Positions 45,101 through 58,500 of a stretch of 64,000 nucleotides of DNA are shown here, in pieces. The first letter of the stretch is position 1; every line of letters begins with the position of its first letter. The DNA comes from Siphonodentalium dalli (Eukaryota; Mollusca; Scaphopoda; Gadilida; Siphonodentaliidae). Position numbers and translations under genes: made by a program. The DNA is taken from positions 5,508,976 through 5,572,975 of the forward strand of contig CP136069.1 of the NCBI GenBank assembly GCA_032622095.1. The letters run 5' to 3'. The notes under the pieces were generated by a model. The model was not told the origin of the DNA. It did no database searches and worked only from the letters and a program-made list of their open reading frames with translations.

Positions 45101-47180
45101 AGGTTATTAACGCTTCATCTCATAGAGCCGCGATAATAAGTTATTAACGCTTCCACTCATAGAGCCGCGATAATAAGTTATTAACGCTTCATCTCATAGA
45201 GCCGCGATAATAAGTTATTAACGCTTCATCTCATAGAGCCGCGATAATAAGTTATTAACGCTTCATCTCATAGAGCCGCGATAATAAGTTATTAACGCTT
45301 CATCTCATAGAGCCGCGATAATAAGTTATTAACGCTTCCTCTCATAGAGCCGCGATAATAAGTTATTAACGCTTCCTCTCATAGAGCCGCGATAATAAGT
45401 TATTAACGCTTCCTCTCATAGAGCCAATATAATAAGTTATTAACGCTTCCTCTCATAGAGCCGCGATAATAAGTTATTAACGCTTCATCTCATAGAGCCG
45501 CGATAATAAGTTATTAACGCTTCATCTCATAGAGCCGCGATAATAAGTTATTAACGCTTCCTCTCATAGAGCCGCGATAATAAGTTATTAACGCTTCCTC
45601 TCATAGAGCCGCGATAATAAGTTATTAACGCTTCATCTCATAGAGCCGCGATAATAAGTTATTAACGCTTCCTCTCATAAAGCCGCGATAATAAGTTATT
45701 AACGCTTCCTCTCATAGAGCCGCGATAATAAGTTATTAACGCTTCCTCTCATAAAGCCGCGATAATAAGTTATTAACGCTTCCTCCCATAGAGCCGCGAT
45801 AATAAGTTATTAACGCTTCATCTCATAGAGCCGCGATAATAAGTTATTAACGCTTCCTCTCATAAAGCCGCGATAATAAGTTATTAACGCTTCATCTCAT
45901 AGAGCCGCGATAATAAGTTATTAACGCTTCATCTCATAGAGCCGCGATAATAAGTTATTAACGCTTCCTCTCATAGAGCCGCGATAATAAGTTATTAACG
46001 CTTCCTCTCATAGAGCCGCGATAATAAGTTATTAACGCTTCATCTCATAGAGCCGCGATAATAAGTTATTAACGCTTCATCTCATAGAGCCGCGATAATA
46101 AGTTATTAACGCTTCATCTCATAGAGCCGCGATAATAAGTTATTAACGCTTCCTCTCATAGAGCCGCGATAATAAGTTATTAACGCTTCATCTCATAGAG
46201 CCGCGATAATAAGTTATTAACGCTTCCTCTCATAGAGCCGCGATAATAAGTTATTAACGCTTCATCTCATAGAGCCGTGATAATAAGTTATTAACGCTTC
46301 ATCTCATAGAGCCGCGATAATAAGTTATTAACGCTTCATCTCATAGAGCCGCGATAATAAGTTATTAACGCTTCATCTCATAGAGCCGCGATAATAAGTT
46401 ATTAACGCTTCATCTCATAGAGCCGCGATAATAAGTTATTAACGCTTCATCTCATAGAGCCGCGATAATAAGTTATTAACGCTTCATCTCATAGAGCCGC
46501 GATAATAAGTTATTAACGCTTCATCTCATAGAGCCGCGATAATAAGTTATTAACGCTTCATCTCATAGAGCCGCGATAATAAGTTATTAACGCTTCATCT
46601 CATAGAGCCGCGATAATAAGTTATTAACGCTTCATCTCATAGAGCCGCGATAATAAGTTATTAACGCTTCATCTCATAGAGCCGCGATAATAAGTTATTA
46701 ACGCTTCATCTCATAGAGCCGCGATAATAAGTTATTAACGCTTCATCTCATAGAGCCGCGATAATAAGTTATTAACGCTTCATCTCATAGAGCCGCGATA
46801 ATAAGTTATTAACGCTTCATCTCATAGAGCCGCGATAATAAGTTATTAACGCTTCATCTCATAGAGCCGCGATAATAAGTTATTAACGCTTCATCTCATA
46901 GAGCCGCGATAATAAGTTATTAACGCTTCATCTCATAGAGCCGCGATAATAAGTTATTAACGCTTCATCTCATAGAGCCGCGATAATAAGTTATTAACGC
47001 TTCATCTCATAGAGCCGCGATAATAAGTTATTAACGCTTCATCTCATAGAGCCGCGATAATAAGTTATTAACGCTTCCTCTCATAGAGCCGCGATAATAA
47101 GTTATTAACGCTTCATCTCATAGAGCCGCGATAATAAGTTATTAACGCTTCATCTCATAAAGCCGCGATAATAAGTTATT
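42112..47180. repeat. 37-bp satellite, ~137 units, with a 58-unit higher-order repeat
   Basis: Unit: CGCTTCATCTCATAGAGCCG + CGATAATAAGTTATTAA. The main polymorphism is CTTCATCTC versus CTTCCTCTC. Rare variants recur exactly 2146 bp (58 units) apart: GCGAAAAT (42170/44316), ATAGGTTA (42953/45099), GCCAATATA (about 43278/45424), CCTCCC (43636/45782), CCGTGATA (about 44130/46276). Units after about 46300 are nearly all of the A type. All frames contain stops. Confidence 0.97.
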
Positions 47181-50100
47181 AGGTGATTAGAGCCAAGATA
47201 ATAAGTTATTTGGTGATTAGAGCCAAGATAATAAGTTATTAGGTGATTAGAGCCGCGATAATAAGTTATTTGGTGATTAGAGCCAAGATAATAAGTTATT
47301 TGGCGATTAGAGCCAAGATAATAAGTTATTTGGTGATTAGAGCCAAGATAATAAGTTATTAGGTGATTAGAGCCGCGATAATAAGTTATTTGGTGATTAG
47401 AGCCGCGATAATAAGTTATTAGGTGATTAGAGCCAAGATAATAAGTTATTATGTGATTAGAGCCAAGATAATAAGTTATTAGGTGATTAGAGCCGAGATA
47501 ATAAGTTATTAGGTGATTAGAGCCAAGATAATAAGTTATTAGGTGATTAGAGCCAAGATAATAAGTTATTAGGTGATTAGAGCCAAGATTATAAGTTATT
47601 AGGTGATTAGAGCCAAGATAATAAACTATTAGGTGATTAAAGCCAAGATAATAAGTTATTAGGTGATTAGAGCCGCGATAATAAGTTATTAGGTGATTAG
47701 AGCCGCGATAATAAGTTATTTGGTGATTAGAGCCGCGATAATAAGTTATTTGGTGATTAGAGCCGCGATAATAAGTTATTAGGTGATTAGAGCCAAGATA
47801 ATAAGTTATTAGGTGATTAGAGCCGCGATAATAAGTTATTAGGTGATTAGAGCCAAGATAATAAGTTATTAGGCGATTAGAGCCGCGATAATAAGTTATT
47901 AGGTGATTAGAGCCAAGATAATAAGTTATTAGGCGATTAGAGCCAAGATAATAAGTTATTAGGTGATTAGAGCCGCGATAATAAGTTATTAGGTGATTAG
48001 AGCCAAGATAATAAGTTATTAGGTGATTAGAGCCAAGATAATAAGTTATTAGGTGATTAGAGCCAAGATAATAAGTTATTAGGTGATTAGAGCCAAGATA
48101 ATAAGTTATTATGTGATTAGAGCCGCGATAATAAGTTATTAGGTGATTAGAGCCGCGATAATAAGTTATTAGGTGATTAGAGCCGCGATAATAAGTTATT
48201 AGGTGATTAGAGCCAAGATAATAAGTTATTAGGTGATTAGAGCCAAGATAATAAGTTATTATGTGATTAGAGCCGCGATAATAAGTTATTAGGTGATTAG
48301 AGCCGCGATAATAAGTTATTTGGTGATTAGAGCCAAGATAATAAGTTATTAGGTGATTAGAGCCAAGATAATAAGTTATTATGTGATTAGAGCCAAGATA
48401 ATAAGTTATTAGGTGATTAGAGCCGAGATAATAAGTTATTAGGCGATTAGAGCCAAGATAATAAGTTATTAGGTTATTAGAGCCGCGATAATAAGTTATT
48501 AGGTGATTAGAGCCGCGATAATAAGTTATTAGGTGATTAGAGCCGCGATAATAAGTTATTAGGTGATTAGAGCCGCGATAATAAGTTATTAGGTGATTAG
48601 AGCCAAGATAATAAGTTATTAGGTGATTAGAGCCAAGATAATAAGTTATTTGGTGATTAGAGCCAAGATAATAAGTTATTAGGTTATTAGAGCCAAGATA
48701 ATAAGTTATTAGGTGATTAGAGCCGCGATAATAAGTTATTAGGTGATTAGAGCCAAGATAATAAGTTATTAGGTGATTAGAGCCAAGATAATAAGTTATT
48801 AGGTGATTAGAGCCAAGATAATAAGTTATTAGGTGATTAGAGCCGCGATAATAAGTTATTAGGTGATTAGAGCCAAGATAATAAGTTATTAGGTGATTAG
48901 AGCCGCGATAATAAGTTATTAGGTGATTAGAGCCGCGATAATAAGTTACTAGGTGATTAGAGCCAAGATAATAAGTTATTAGGTGATTAGAGCCGCGATA
49001 ATAAGTTATTAGGTGATTAGAGCCAAGATAATAAGTTATTAGGTGATTAGAGCCAAGATAATAAGTTATTAGGTGATTAGAGCCGCGATAATAAGTTATT
49101 AGGTGATTAGAGCCAAGATAATAAGTTATTAGGTGATTAGAGCCAAGATAATAAGTTATTAGGTGATTAGAGCCGCGATAATAAGTTATTAGGTGATTAG
49201 AGCCAAGATAATAAGTTATTAGGTGATTAGAGCCGCGATAATAAGTTATTAGGTGATTAGAGCCAAGATAATAAGTTATTAGGTGATTAGAGCCAAGATA
49301 ATAAGTTATTAGGTGATTAGAGCCAAGATAATAAGTTATTAGGTGATTAGAGCCAAGATAATAAGTTATTTGGTGATTAGAGCCAAGATAATAAGTTACT
49401 AGGTGATTAGAGCCAAGATAATAAGTTATTTGGTGATTAGAGCCAAGATAATAAGTTACTAGGTGATTAGAGCCAAGATAATAAGTTATTAGGTGATTAG
49501 AGCCAAGATAATAAGTTACTAGGTGATTAGAGCCAAGATAATAAGTTATTAGGTGATTAGAGCCAAGATAATAAGTTATTAGGTGATTAGAGCCAAGATA
49601 ATAAGTTATTAGGTGATTAGAGCCAAGATAATAAGTTATTAGGTGATTAGAGCCAAGATAATAAGTTATTAGGTGATTAGAGCCAAGATAATAAGTTATT
49701 AGGTGATTAGAGCCAAGATAATAAGTTATTAGGTGATTAGAGCCGCGATAATAAGTTATTAGGTGATTACAGCCAAGATAATAAGTTATTAGGTGATTAG
49801 AGCCGCGATAATAAGTTATTAGGTGATTAGAGCCAAGATAATAAGTTATTAGGTGATTAGAGCCAAGATAATAAGTTATTAGGTGATTAGAGCCAAGATA
49901 ATAAGTTATTAGGTGATTAGAGCCGCGATAATAAGTTATTAGGTGATTAGAGCCAAGATAATAAGTTATTTGGTGATTAGAGCCAAGATAATAAGTTACT
50001 AGGTGATTAGAGCCAAGATAATAAGTTATTTGGTGATTAGAGCCAAGATAATAAGTTACTAGGTGATTAGAGCCAAGATAATAAGTTATTAGGTGATTAG

Positions 50101-52426
50101 AGCCAAGATAATAAGTTACTAGGTGATTAGAGCCAAGATAATAAGTTATTAGGTGATTAGAGCCAAGATAATAAGTTATTAGGTGATTAGAGCCAAGATA
50201 ATAAGTTATTAGGTGATTAGAGCCAAGATAATAAGTTATTAGGTGATTAGAGCCAAGATAATAAGTTATTAGGTGATTAGAGCCAAGATAATAAGTTATT
50301 AGGTGATTAGAGCCAAGATAATAAGTTATTAGGTGATTAGAGCCGCGATAATAAGTTATTAGGTGATTACAGCCAAGATAATAAGTTATTAGGTGATTAG
50401 AGCCGCGATAATAAGTTATTAGGTGATTAGAGCCGCGATAATAAGTTATTAGGTGATTAGAGCCAAGATAATAAGTTATTAGGTGATTAGAGCCAAGATA
50501 ATAAGTTATTAGGTGATTAGAGCCAAGATAATAAGTTATTAGGTGATTAGAGCCAAGATAATAAGTTATTAGGTGATTAGAGCCAAGATAATAAGTTATT
50601 AGGTGATTAGAGCCAAGATAATAAGTTATTAGGTGATTAGAGCCAAGATAATAAGTTATTAGGTGATTAGAGCCAAGATAATAAGTTATTAGGTGATTAG
50701 AGCCAAGATAATAAGTTATTAGGTGATTAGAGCCAAGATAATAAGTTATTAGGTGATTAGAGCCGCGATAATAAGTTATTAGGTGATTACAGCCAAGATA
50801 ATAAGTTATTAGGTGATTAGAGCCGCGATAATAAGTTATTAGGTGATTAGAGCCAAGATAATAAGTTATTAGGTGATTAGAGCCAAGATAATAAGTTATT
50901 AGGTGATTAGAGCCAAGATAATAAGTTATTAGGTGATTAGAGCCAAGATAATAAGTTATTAGGTGATTAGAGCCAAGATAATAAGTTATTAGGTGATTAG
51001 AGCCAAGATAATAAGTTATTAGGTGATTAGAGCCAAGATAATAAGTTATTAGGTGATTAGAGCCAAGATAATAAGTTATTAGGTGATTAGAGCCAAGATA
51101 ATAAGTTATTAGGTGATTAGAGCCAAGATAATAAGTTATTAGGTGATTAGAGCCAAGATAATAAGTTATTTGGTGATTAGAGCCAAGATAATAAGTTACT
51201 AGGTGATTAGAGCCAAGATAATAAGTTATTAGGTGATTAGAGCCAAGATAATAAGTTACTAGGTGATTAGAGCCAAGATAATAAGTTATTAGGTGATTAG
51301 AGCCAAGATAATAAGTTATTAGGTGATTAGAGCCAAGATAATAAGTTATTAGGTGATTAGAGCCAAGATAATAAGTTATTAGGTGATTAGAGCCAAGATA
51401 ATAAGTTATTAGGTGATTAGAGCCAAGATAATAAGTTATTAGGTGATTAGAGCCAAGATAATAAGTTATTAGGTGATTAGAGCCGCGATAATAAGTTATT
51501 AGGTGATTACAGCCAAGATAATAAGTTATTAGGTGATTAGAGCCGCGATAATAAGTTATTAGGTGATTAGAGCCAAGATAATAAGTTATTAGGTGATTAG
51601 AGCCAAGATAATAAGTTATTAGGTGATTAGAGCCAAGATAATAAGTTATTAGGTGATTAGAGCCGCGATAATAAGTTATTAGGTGATTAGAGCCAAGATA
51701 ATAAGTTATTTGGTGATTAGAGCCAAGATAATAAGTTACTAGGTGATTAGAGCCAAGATAATAAGTTATTTGGTGATTAGAGCCAAGATAATAAGTTACT
51801 AGGTGATTAGAGCCAAGATAATAAGTTATTAGGTGATTAGAGCCAAGATAATAAGTTACTAGGTGATTAGAGCCAAGATAATAAGTTATTAGGTGATTAG
51901 AGCCAAGATAATAAGTTATTAGGTGATTAGAGCCAAGATAATAAGTTATTAGGTGATTAGAGCCAAGATAATAAGTTATTAGGTGATTAGAGCCAAGATA
52001 ATAAGTTATTAGGTGATTAGAGCCAAGATAATAAGTTATTAGGTGATTAGAGCCAAGATAATAAGTTATTAGGTGATTAGAGCCGCGATAATAAGTTATT
52101 AGGTGATTACAGCCAAGATAATAAGTTATTAGGTGATTAGAGCCGCGATAATAAGTTATTAGGTGATTAGAGCCGCGATAATAAGTTATTAGGTGATTAG
52201 AGCCAAGATAATAAGTTATTAGGTGATTAGAGCCAAGATAATAAGTTATTAGGTGATTAGAGCCAAGATAATAAGTTATTAGGTGATTAGAGCCAAGATA
52301 ATAAGTTATTAGGTGATTAGAGCCAAGATAATAAGTTATTAGGTGATTAGAGCCAAGATAATAAGTTATTAGGTGATTAGAGCCAAGATAATAAGTTATT
52401 AGGTGATTAGAGCCAAGATAATAAGA
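47181..52426. repeat. 30-bp satellite, ~175 units
   Basis: Unit: AGGTGATTAGAGCCAAGATA + ATAAGTTATT, with AGCCGCGATA variants. Its last 22 bp equal the 37-bp satellite core. Rare variants (GATTACAGCC at 49770, 50370, 50790, 51510, 52110; AAGTTACT groups) reveal super-repeats. The block 49411-50686 recurs at 51151-52426 with an offset of 1740 bp (58 units), and a 600-bp (20-unit) repeat exists near 49360-50560. It is cut by an assembly gap. Confidence 0.97.
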
Positions 52427-52526
52427 NNNNNNNNNNNNNNNNNNNNNNNNNNNNNNNNNNNNNNNNNNNNNNNNNNNNNNNNNNNNNNNNNNNNNNNNNN
52501 NNNNNNNNNNNNNNNNNNNNNNNNNN
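52427..52526. other. Assembly gap (100 N)
   Basis: Exactly 100 N, the usual placeholder for a gap of unknown size. It separates the 30-bp satellite from the 75-bp satellite, so their true distance is unknown. Confidence 0.99.
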
Positions 52527-55500
52527 TCACACTGTTCAAATGGACCTACCGAGATTGTATGTTAACTCATATCAAAATAAATATTACGCCAGAGGAACAG
52601 GTCACACTGTTCAAATGTACCTATAGAGATTGTATGTTAACTCAAATCAAAATCAATCATACGCCAGGGGGAAAGGTCACACTGTTCAAATGGACCTACC
52701 GAGATTGTATGTTAACTCATATCAAAATAAATATTACGCCAGGGGGGACAGGTCACACTGTTCAAATGGACCTACCGAGATTGTATGTTAACTAATATCA
52801 AAACCAATCATACGCCAGGGGGACAGGTCACACTAATCAAATGTACCTACCGATATTGTATGTTAACTAATATCAAAACCAATCATACGGCAGGGGGACA
52901 GGTCACACTGTTCTAATGTACCTACCGATATTGTATGTTAACTCATATCAAAATCAATCATATGCCAGAGGGACAGGTCACACTGTTCAAATGTACCTAC
53001 CGAGATTGTATGTTAACTCATATCAAAATCAATCATATGCCAGAGGGACAGGTCACACTGTTCAAATGTACCCACCGAGATAGTATGTTAACTCATATCA
53101 AAATCAATCATACGCCAGGGGGACAGGTCACACTGTTCAAATGGACCTACCGAGATTGTATGTTAACTCATATCAAAGTCAATCATACGCCAGGGGGACA
53201 GGTCACACTGTTCAAATGTACCTACCGAGATTGTATGTTAACTAATATCAAAATCAATCATACGCCAGGGGGACAGGTCACACTGTTCAAATGTACCTAC
53301 CGAGATAGTATGTTAACTCATATCAAAATCAATCATACGCCAGGGGGACAGGTCACACTGTTCAAATGGACCTACCGAGATTGTATGTTAACTCAAATCA
53401 AAATCAATCATACGCCAGAGGGGACAGGTCACACTGTTCAAATGTACCTACTGAGATTGTATGTTAACTAATATCAAAATCAATCATACGCCAGGGGGAC
53501 AGGTCACACTGTTCAAATGTACCTACCGATATTGTATGTTAACTCATATCAAAATCAATCATACGACAGGGGGACAGGTCACACTGTTCAAATGGACCTA
53601 CCGAGATTGTATGTTAACTCATAACAAAATAAATATTACGCCAGAGGAACAGGTCACACTGTTCAAATGTACTTACAGAGATTGTATGTTAACTCAAATC
53701 AAAATCAATCATACGCCAGGGGGACAGGTCACACTGTTCAAATGGACCTACCGAGATAGTATGTTAACCTCATATCAAAAATCAATCATACGCCAGGGGG
53801 ACAGGTCACACTGTTCAAATGGACCTACCGAGATTGTATGTTAACTCATATCAAAATCAATCATACGCCAGGGGGACAGGTCACACTGTTCAAATGGACC
53901 TACCGAGATGGTATGTTAACTCATATCAAAATCAATCATACGCCAGGGGGACAGGTCACACTGTTCAAATGGACCTACCGAGATTGTATGTTAACTCAAA
54001 TCAAAATCAATCATACGCCAGAGGGACAGGTCACACTGTTCAAATGTACCTACCGAGATTGTATGTTAACTAATATCAAAATCAATCATACGCCAGGGGG
54101 ACAGGTCACACTGTTCAAATGTACCTACCGATATTGTATGTTAACTCATATCAAAATCAATCATACGCCAGGGGGACAGGTCACACTGTTCAAATGGACC
54201 TACCGAGATTGTATGTTAACTCATATCAAAATAAATATTACGCCAGATGAACAGGTCACACTGTTCAAATGTACCTACCGTGATTGTATGTTAACTCAAA
54301 TCAAAATCAATCATACGCCACAGGGACAGGTCACACTGTTCAAATGTACCTACCGAGATTGTATGTTAACTAATATCAAAACCAATCATACGCCAGGGGG
54401 GACAGGTCACACTGTTCAAATGGACCTACCGAGATTGTATGTTAACTCATATCAAAATCAATCATACGCCAGGGGGACAGGTCACACTGTTCAAATGGAC
54501 CTACCGAGATTGTATGTTAACTAATATCAAAACCAATCATACGCCAGGGGGACAGGTCACACTAATCAAATGTACCTACCGAGATTGTATGTTAACTCAT
54601 ATTAAAATAAATCATCCGCCAGAGGGACATGTCACACTGTTCTAATGTACCTACCGATATTGTATGTTAACTCATATCAAAATCAATCATTCGCCAGGGG
54701 GACAGGTCACACAGTTCAAATGGACCTACCGAGATTGTATGTTAACTAATATCAAAATCAATCACACGCCAGCGGGACAGGTCACACTGTTCAAATGGAC
54801 CTACCGAGATTGTATGTTAACTAATATCAAAACCAATCATACGCCAGGGGGACAGGTCACACTAATCAAATGTACCTACCGAGATTGTATGTTAACTCAT
54901 ATTAAAATAAATCATCCGCCAGAGGGACATGTCACACTGTTCTAATGTACCTACCGATATTGTATGTTAACTCATATCAAAACCAATCATACGCCAGGGG
55001 GACAGGTCACACTGTTCAAATGGACCTACCGATATTGTATGTTAACTCATATCAAAATCAATCATACGCCAGGGGGACGGGTCACACTGTTCAAATGGAC
55101 CTACCGAGATTGTATGTTAACTCAAATCAAAATCAATCATACGCCAGAGGGACAGGTCACACTGTTCAAATGTACCTACCGAGATTGTATGTTAACTAAT
55201 ATCAAAACCAATCATATGCCAGGGGGACAGGTCACACTGTTCTAATGTACCTACCGATATTGTATGTTAATTCATATCAAAATCAATCATACGCCAGGGG
55301 GGCAGGTCACACTGTCCAAATGGACCTACCGAGATTGTATGTTAACTCATATCAAAATCAATCATACGCCAGGGAGACAGGTCACACTGTTCAAATGGAC
55401 CTACCGAGATTGTATGTTAACTCAAATCAAATTCAATCATACGCCAGAGGGACAGGTCACACTGTTCCAATGTACCTACCGATATTGTATGTTAACTAAT

Positions 55501-58500
55501 ATCAAAATCAATCATACGCCAGAGGGACAGGTCACACTGTTCAAATGTACCTACCGAGATTGTATGTTAACTCATATCAAAATCAATCATACGCCAGAGG
55601 GACAGGTCACACTGTTCAAATGTACCTCCCGAGATTGTATGTTAACTCATATCAAAATCAATCATACGCCAGAGGGACAGGTCACACTGTTCAAACGTAC
55701 CTACCGAGATTGTATGTTAACTCAAATCAAAATAAATAATACGTCAGAGGGACAGGGCACACTGTTCAAATGTACCTACCGAGATTGTATGTTAACTGAT
55801 ATCAAAACCAATCATACGCCAGGGGGACAGGTCACACTGTTCTAATGTACCTACCGATATTGTATGTTAACTCATATCAAAATCAATCATATGCCAGCGG
55901 GACAGGTCACACTGTTCAAATGTACCTACCGAGATTGTATGTTAACTAATATCAAAATCAATCATACGCCAGGGGGACAGGTCACACTGTTCAAATGGAC
56001 CTACCGAGATTGTATGTTAACTCATATCAAAATAAATATTACGCCAGGGGGACAGGTCACACTGTTCAAATGTACCTACCGAGATTGTATGTTAACTCAT
56101 ATCAAAATCAATCATATGCCAGAGGGACAGGTCACACTGTTCAAATGTACCTCCCGAGATTGTATGTTCACTCATATCAAAATCAATCATATGCCAGAGG
56201 GACAGGTCACACTGTTCAAATGTTCCTACCGAGATAGTATGTTAACTCATATCAAAATCAATCATACGCCAGGGGGACAGGTCACACTGTTCAAATGGAC
56301 CTACCGAGATTGTATGTTAACTCATATCAAAATAAATATTACGCCAGATGAACAGGTCACACTGTTCAAATGTACCTACCGAGATTGTATGTTAACTCAA
56401 ATCAAAATCAATCATACTCCACAGGGACAGGTCACACTGTTCAAATGTACCTACCGAGATTGTATGTTAACTAATATCAAAACCAATCATACGCCAGGGG
56501 GACAGGTCACACTGTTCAAATGGACCTACCGAGATTGTATGTTAACTCATATCAAAATCAATCATACGCCAGGGGGACAGGTCACACTGTTCAAATGAAC
56601 CTACCGAGATTGTATGTTAACTAATATCAAAACCAATCATACGCCAGGGGGACAGGTCACACTAATCAAATGTACCTACCGAGATTGTATGTTAACTCAT
56701 ATTAAAATAAATCATCCGCCAGAGGGACATGTCACACTGTTCTAATGTACCTACCGATATTGTATGTTAACTCATATCAAAATCAATCATTCGCCAGGGG
56801 GACAGGTCACACAGTTCAAATGGACCTACCGAGATTGTATGTTAACTAATATCAAAATCAATCACACGCCAGCGGGACAGGTCACACTGTTCAAATGTAC
56901 CTACCGAGATTGTATGTTAACTAACACCAAAACCAATCATACGCCAGGGGGACAGGTCACACTGTTCAAATGGACCTACCGATATTGTATGTTAACTCAT
57001 ATCAAAATCAATCATACGCCAGGGGGACGGGTCACACTGTTCAAATGGACCTACCGAGATTGTATGTTAACTCAAATCAAAATCAATCATACGCCAGAGG
57101 GACAGGTCACACTGTTCAAATGTACCTACCGAGATTGTATGTTAACTAATATCAAAACCAATCATATGCCAGGGGGACAGGTCACACTGTTCTAATGTAC
57201 CTACCGATATTGTATGTTAATTCATATCAAAATCAATCATACGCCAGGGGGGCAGGTCACACTGTTCAAATGGACCTACCGAGATTGTATGTTAACTCAT
57301 ATCAAAATCAATCATACGCCAGGGAGACAGGTCACACTGTTCAAATGGACCTACCGAGATTGTATGTTAACTCAAATCAAAATCAATCATACGCCAGAGG
57401 GACAGGTCACACTGTTCAAATGTATCTACCGAGATTGTATGTTAACTAATATCAAATTCAATCATACGCCAGAGGGACAGGTCACACTGTTCCAATGTAC
57501 CTACCGATATTGTATGTTAACTAATATCAAAATCAATCATACGCCAGAGGGACAGGTCACACTGTTCAAATGTACCTACCGAGATTGTATGTTAACTCAT
57601 ATCAAAATCAATCATACGCCAGAGGGACAGGTCACACTGTTCAAATGTACCTCCCGAGATTGTATGTTAACTCAAATCAAAATCAATCATACGCCAAAGG
57701 GACAGGTCACACTGTTCAAACGTACCTACCGAGATTGTATGTTAACTCATATCAAAATAAATAATACGTCAGAGGGACAGGGCACACTGTTCAAATGTAC
57801 CTACCGAGATTGTATGTTAACTGATATCAAAACCAATCATACGCCAGGGGGACAGGTCACACTGTTCTAATGTACCTACCGATATTGTATGTTAACTCAT
57901 ATCAAAATCAATCATATGCCAGAGGGACAGGTCACACTGTTCAAATGTACCTACCGAGATTGTATGTTAACTCATATCAAAATCAATCATACGCCAGAGG
58001 GACAGGTCACACTGTTCAAATGTACCTCCCGAGATTGTATGTTAACTCATATCAAAATCAATCATATGCCAGAGGGACAGGTCACACTGTTCAAATGTAC
58101 CTACCGAGATAGTATGTTAACTCATATCAAAATCAATCATACGCCAGGGGGACAGGTCACACTGTTCAAATGGACCTACCGAGATTGTATGTTAACTAAT
58201 ATCAAAATCAATCATACGCTAGAGGGACAGGTCATACTGTTCAAATGTACCTCCCGAGATTGTATGTTAACTCAAATCAAAATCAATCATACGCCAGAGG
58301 GACAGGTCACACTGTTCAAATGTACCTCCCGAGATTGTATGTTAACTCAAATCAAAATCAATCATACGCCAAAGGGACAGGTCACACTGTTCAAACGTAC
58401 CTACCGAGATTGTATGTTAACTCATATCAAAATCAATCATACGCCAGAGGGACAGGTCATACTGTTCAAATGTACCTACCGATATTGTATGTTAACTCAT

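Noticed and set aside
42112-52426. CRISPR-like array
   Set aside because: The whole unit, not only a short repeat, is conserved and there are no unique spacers. This is a eukaryotic satellite.
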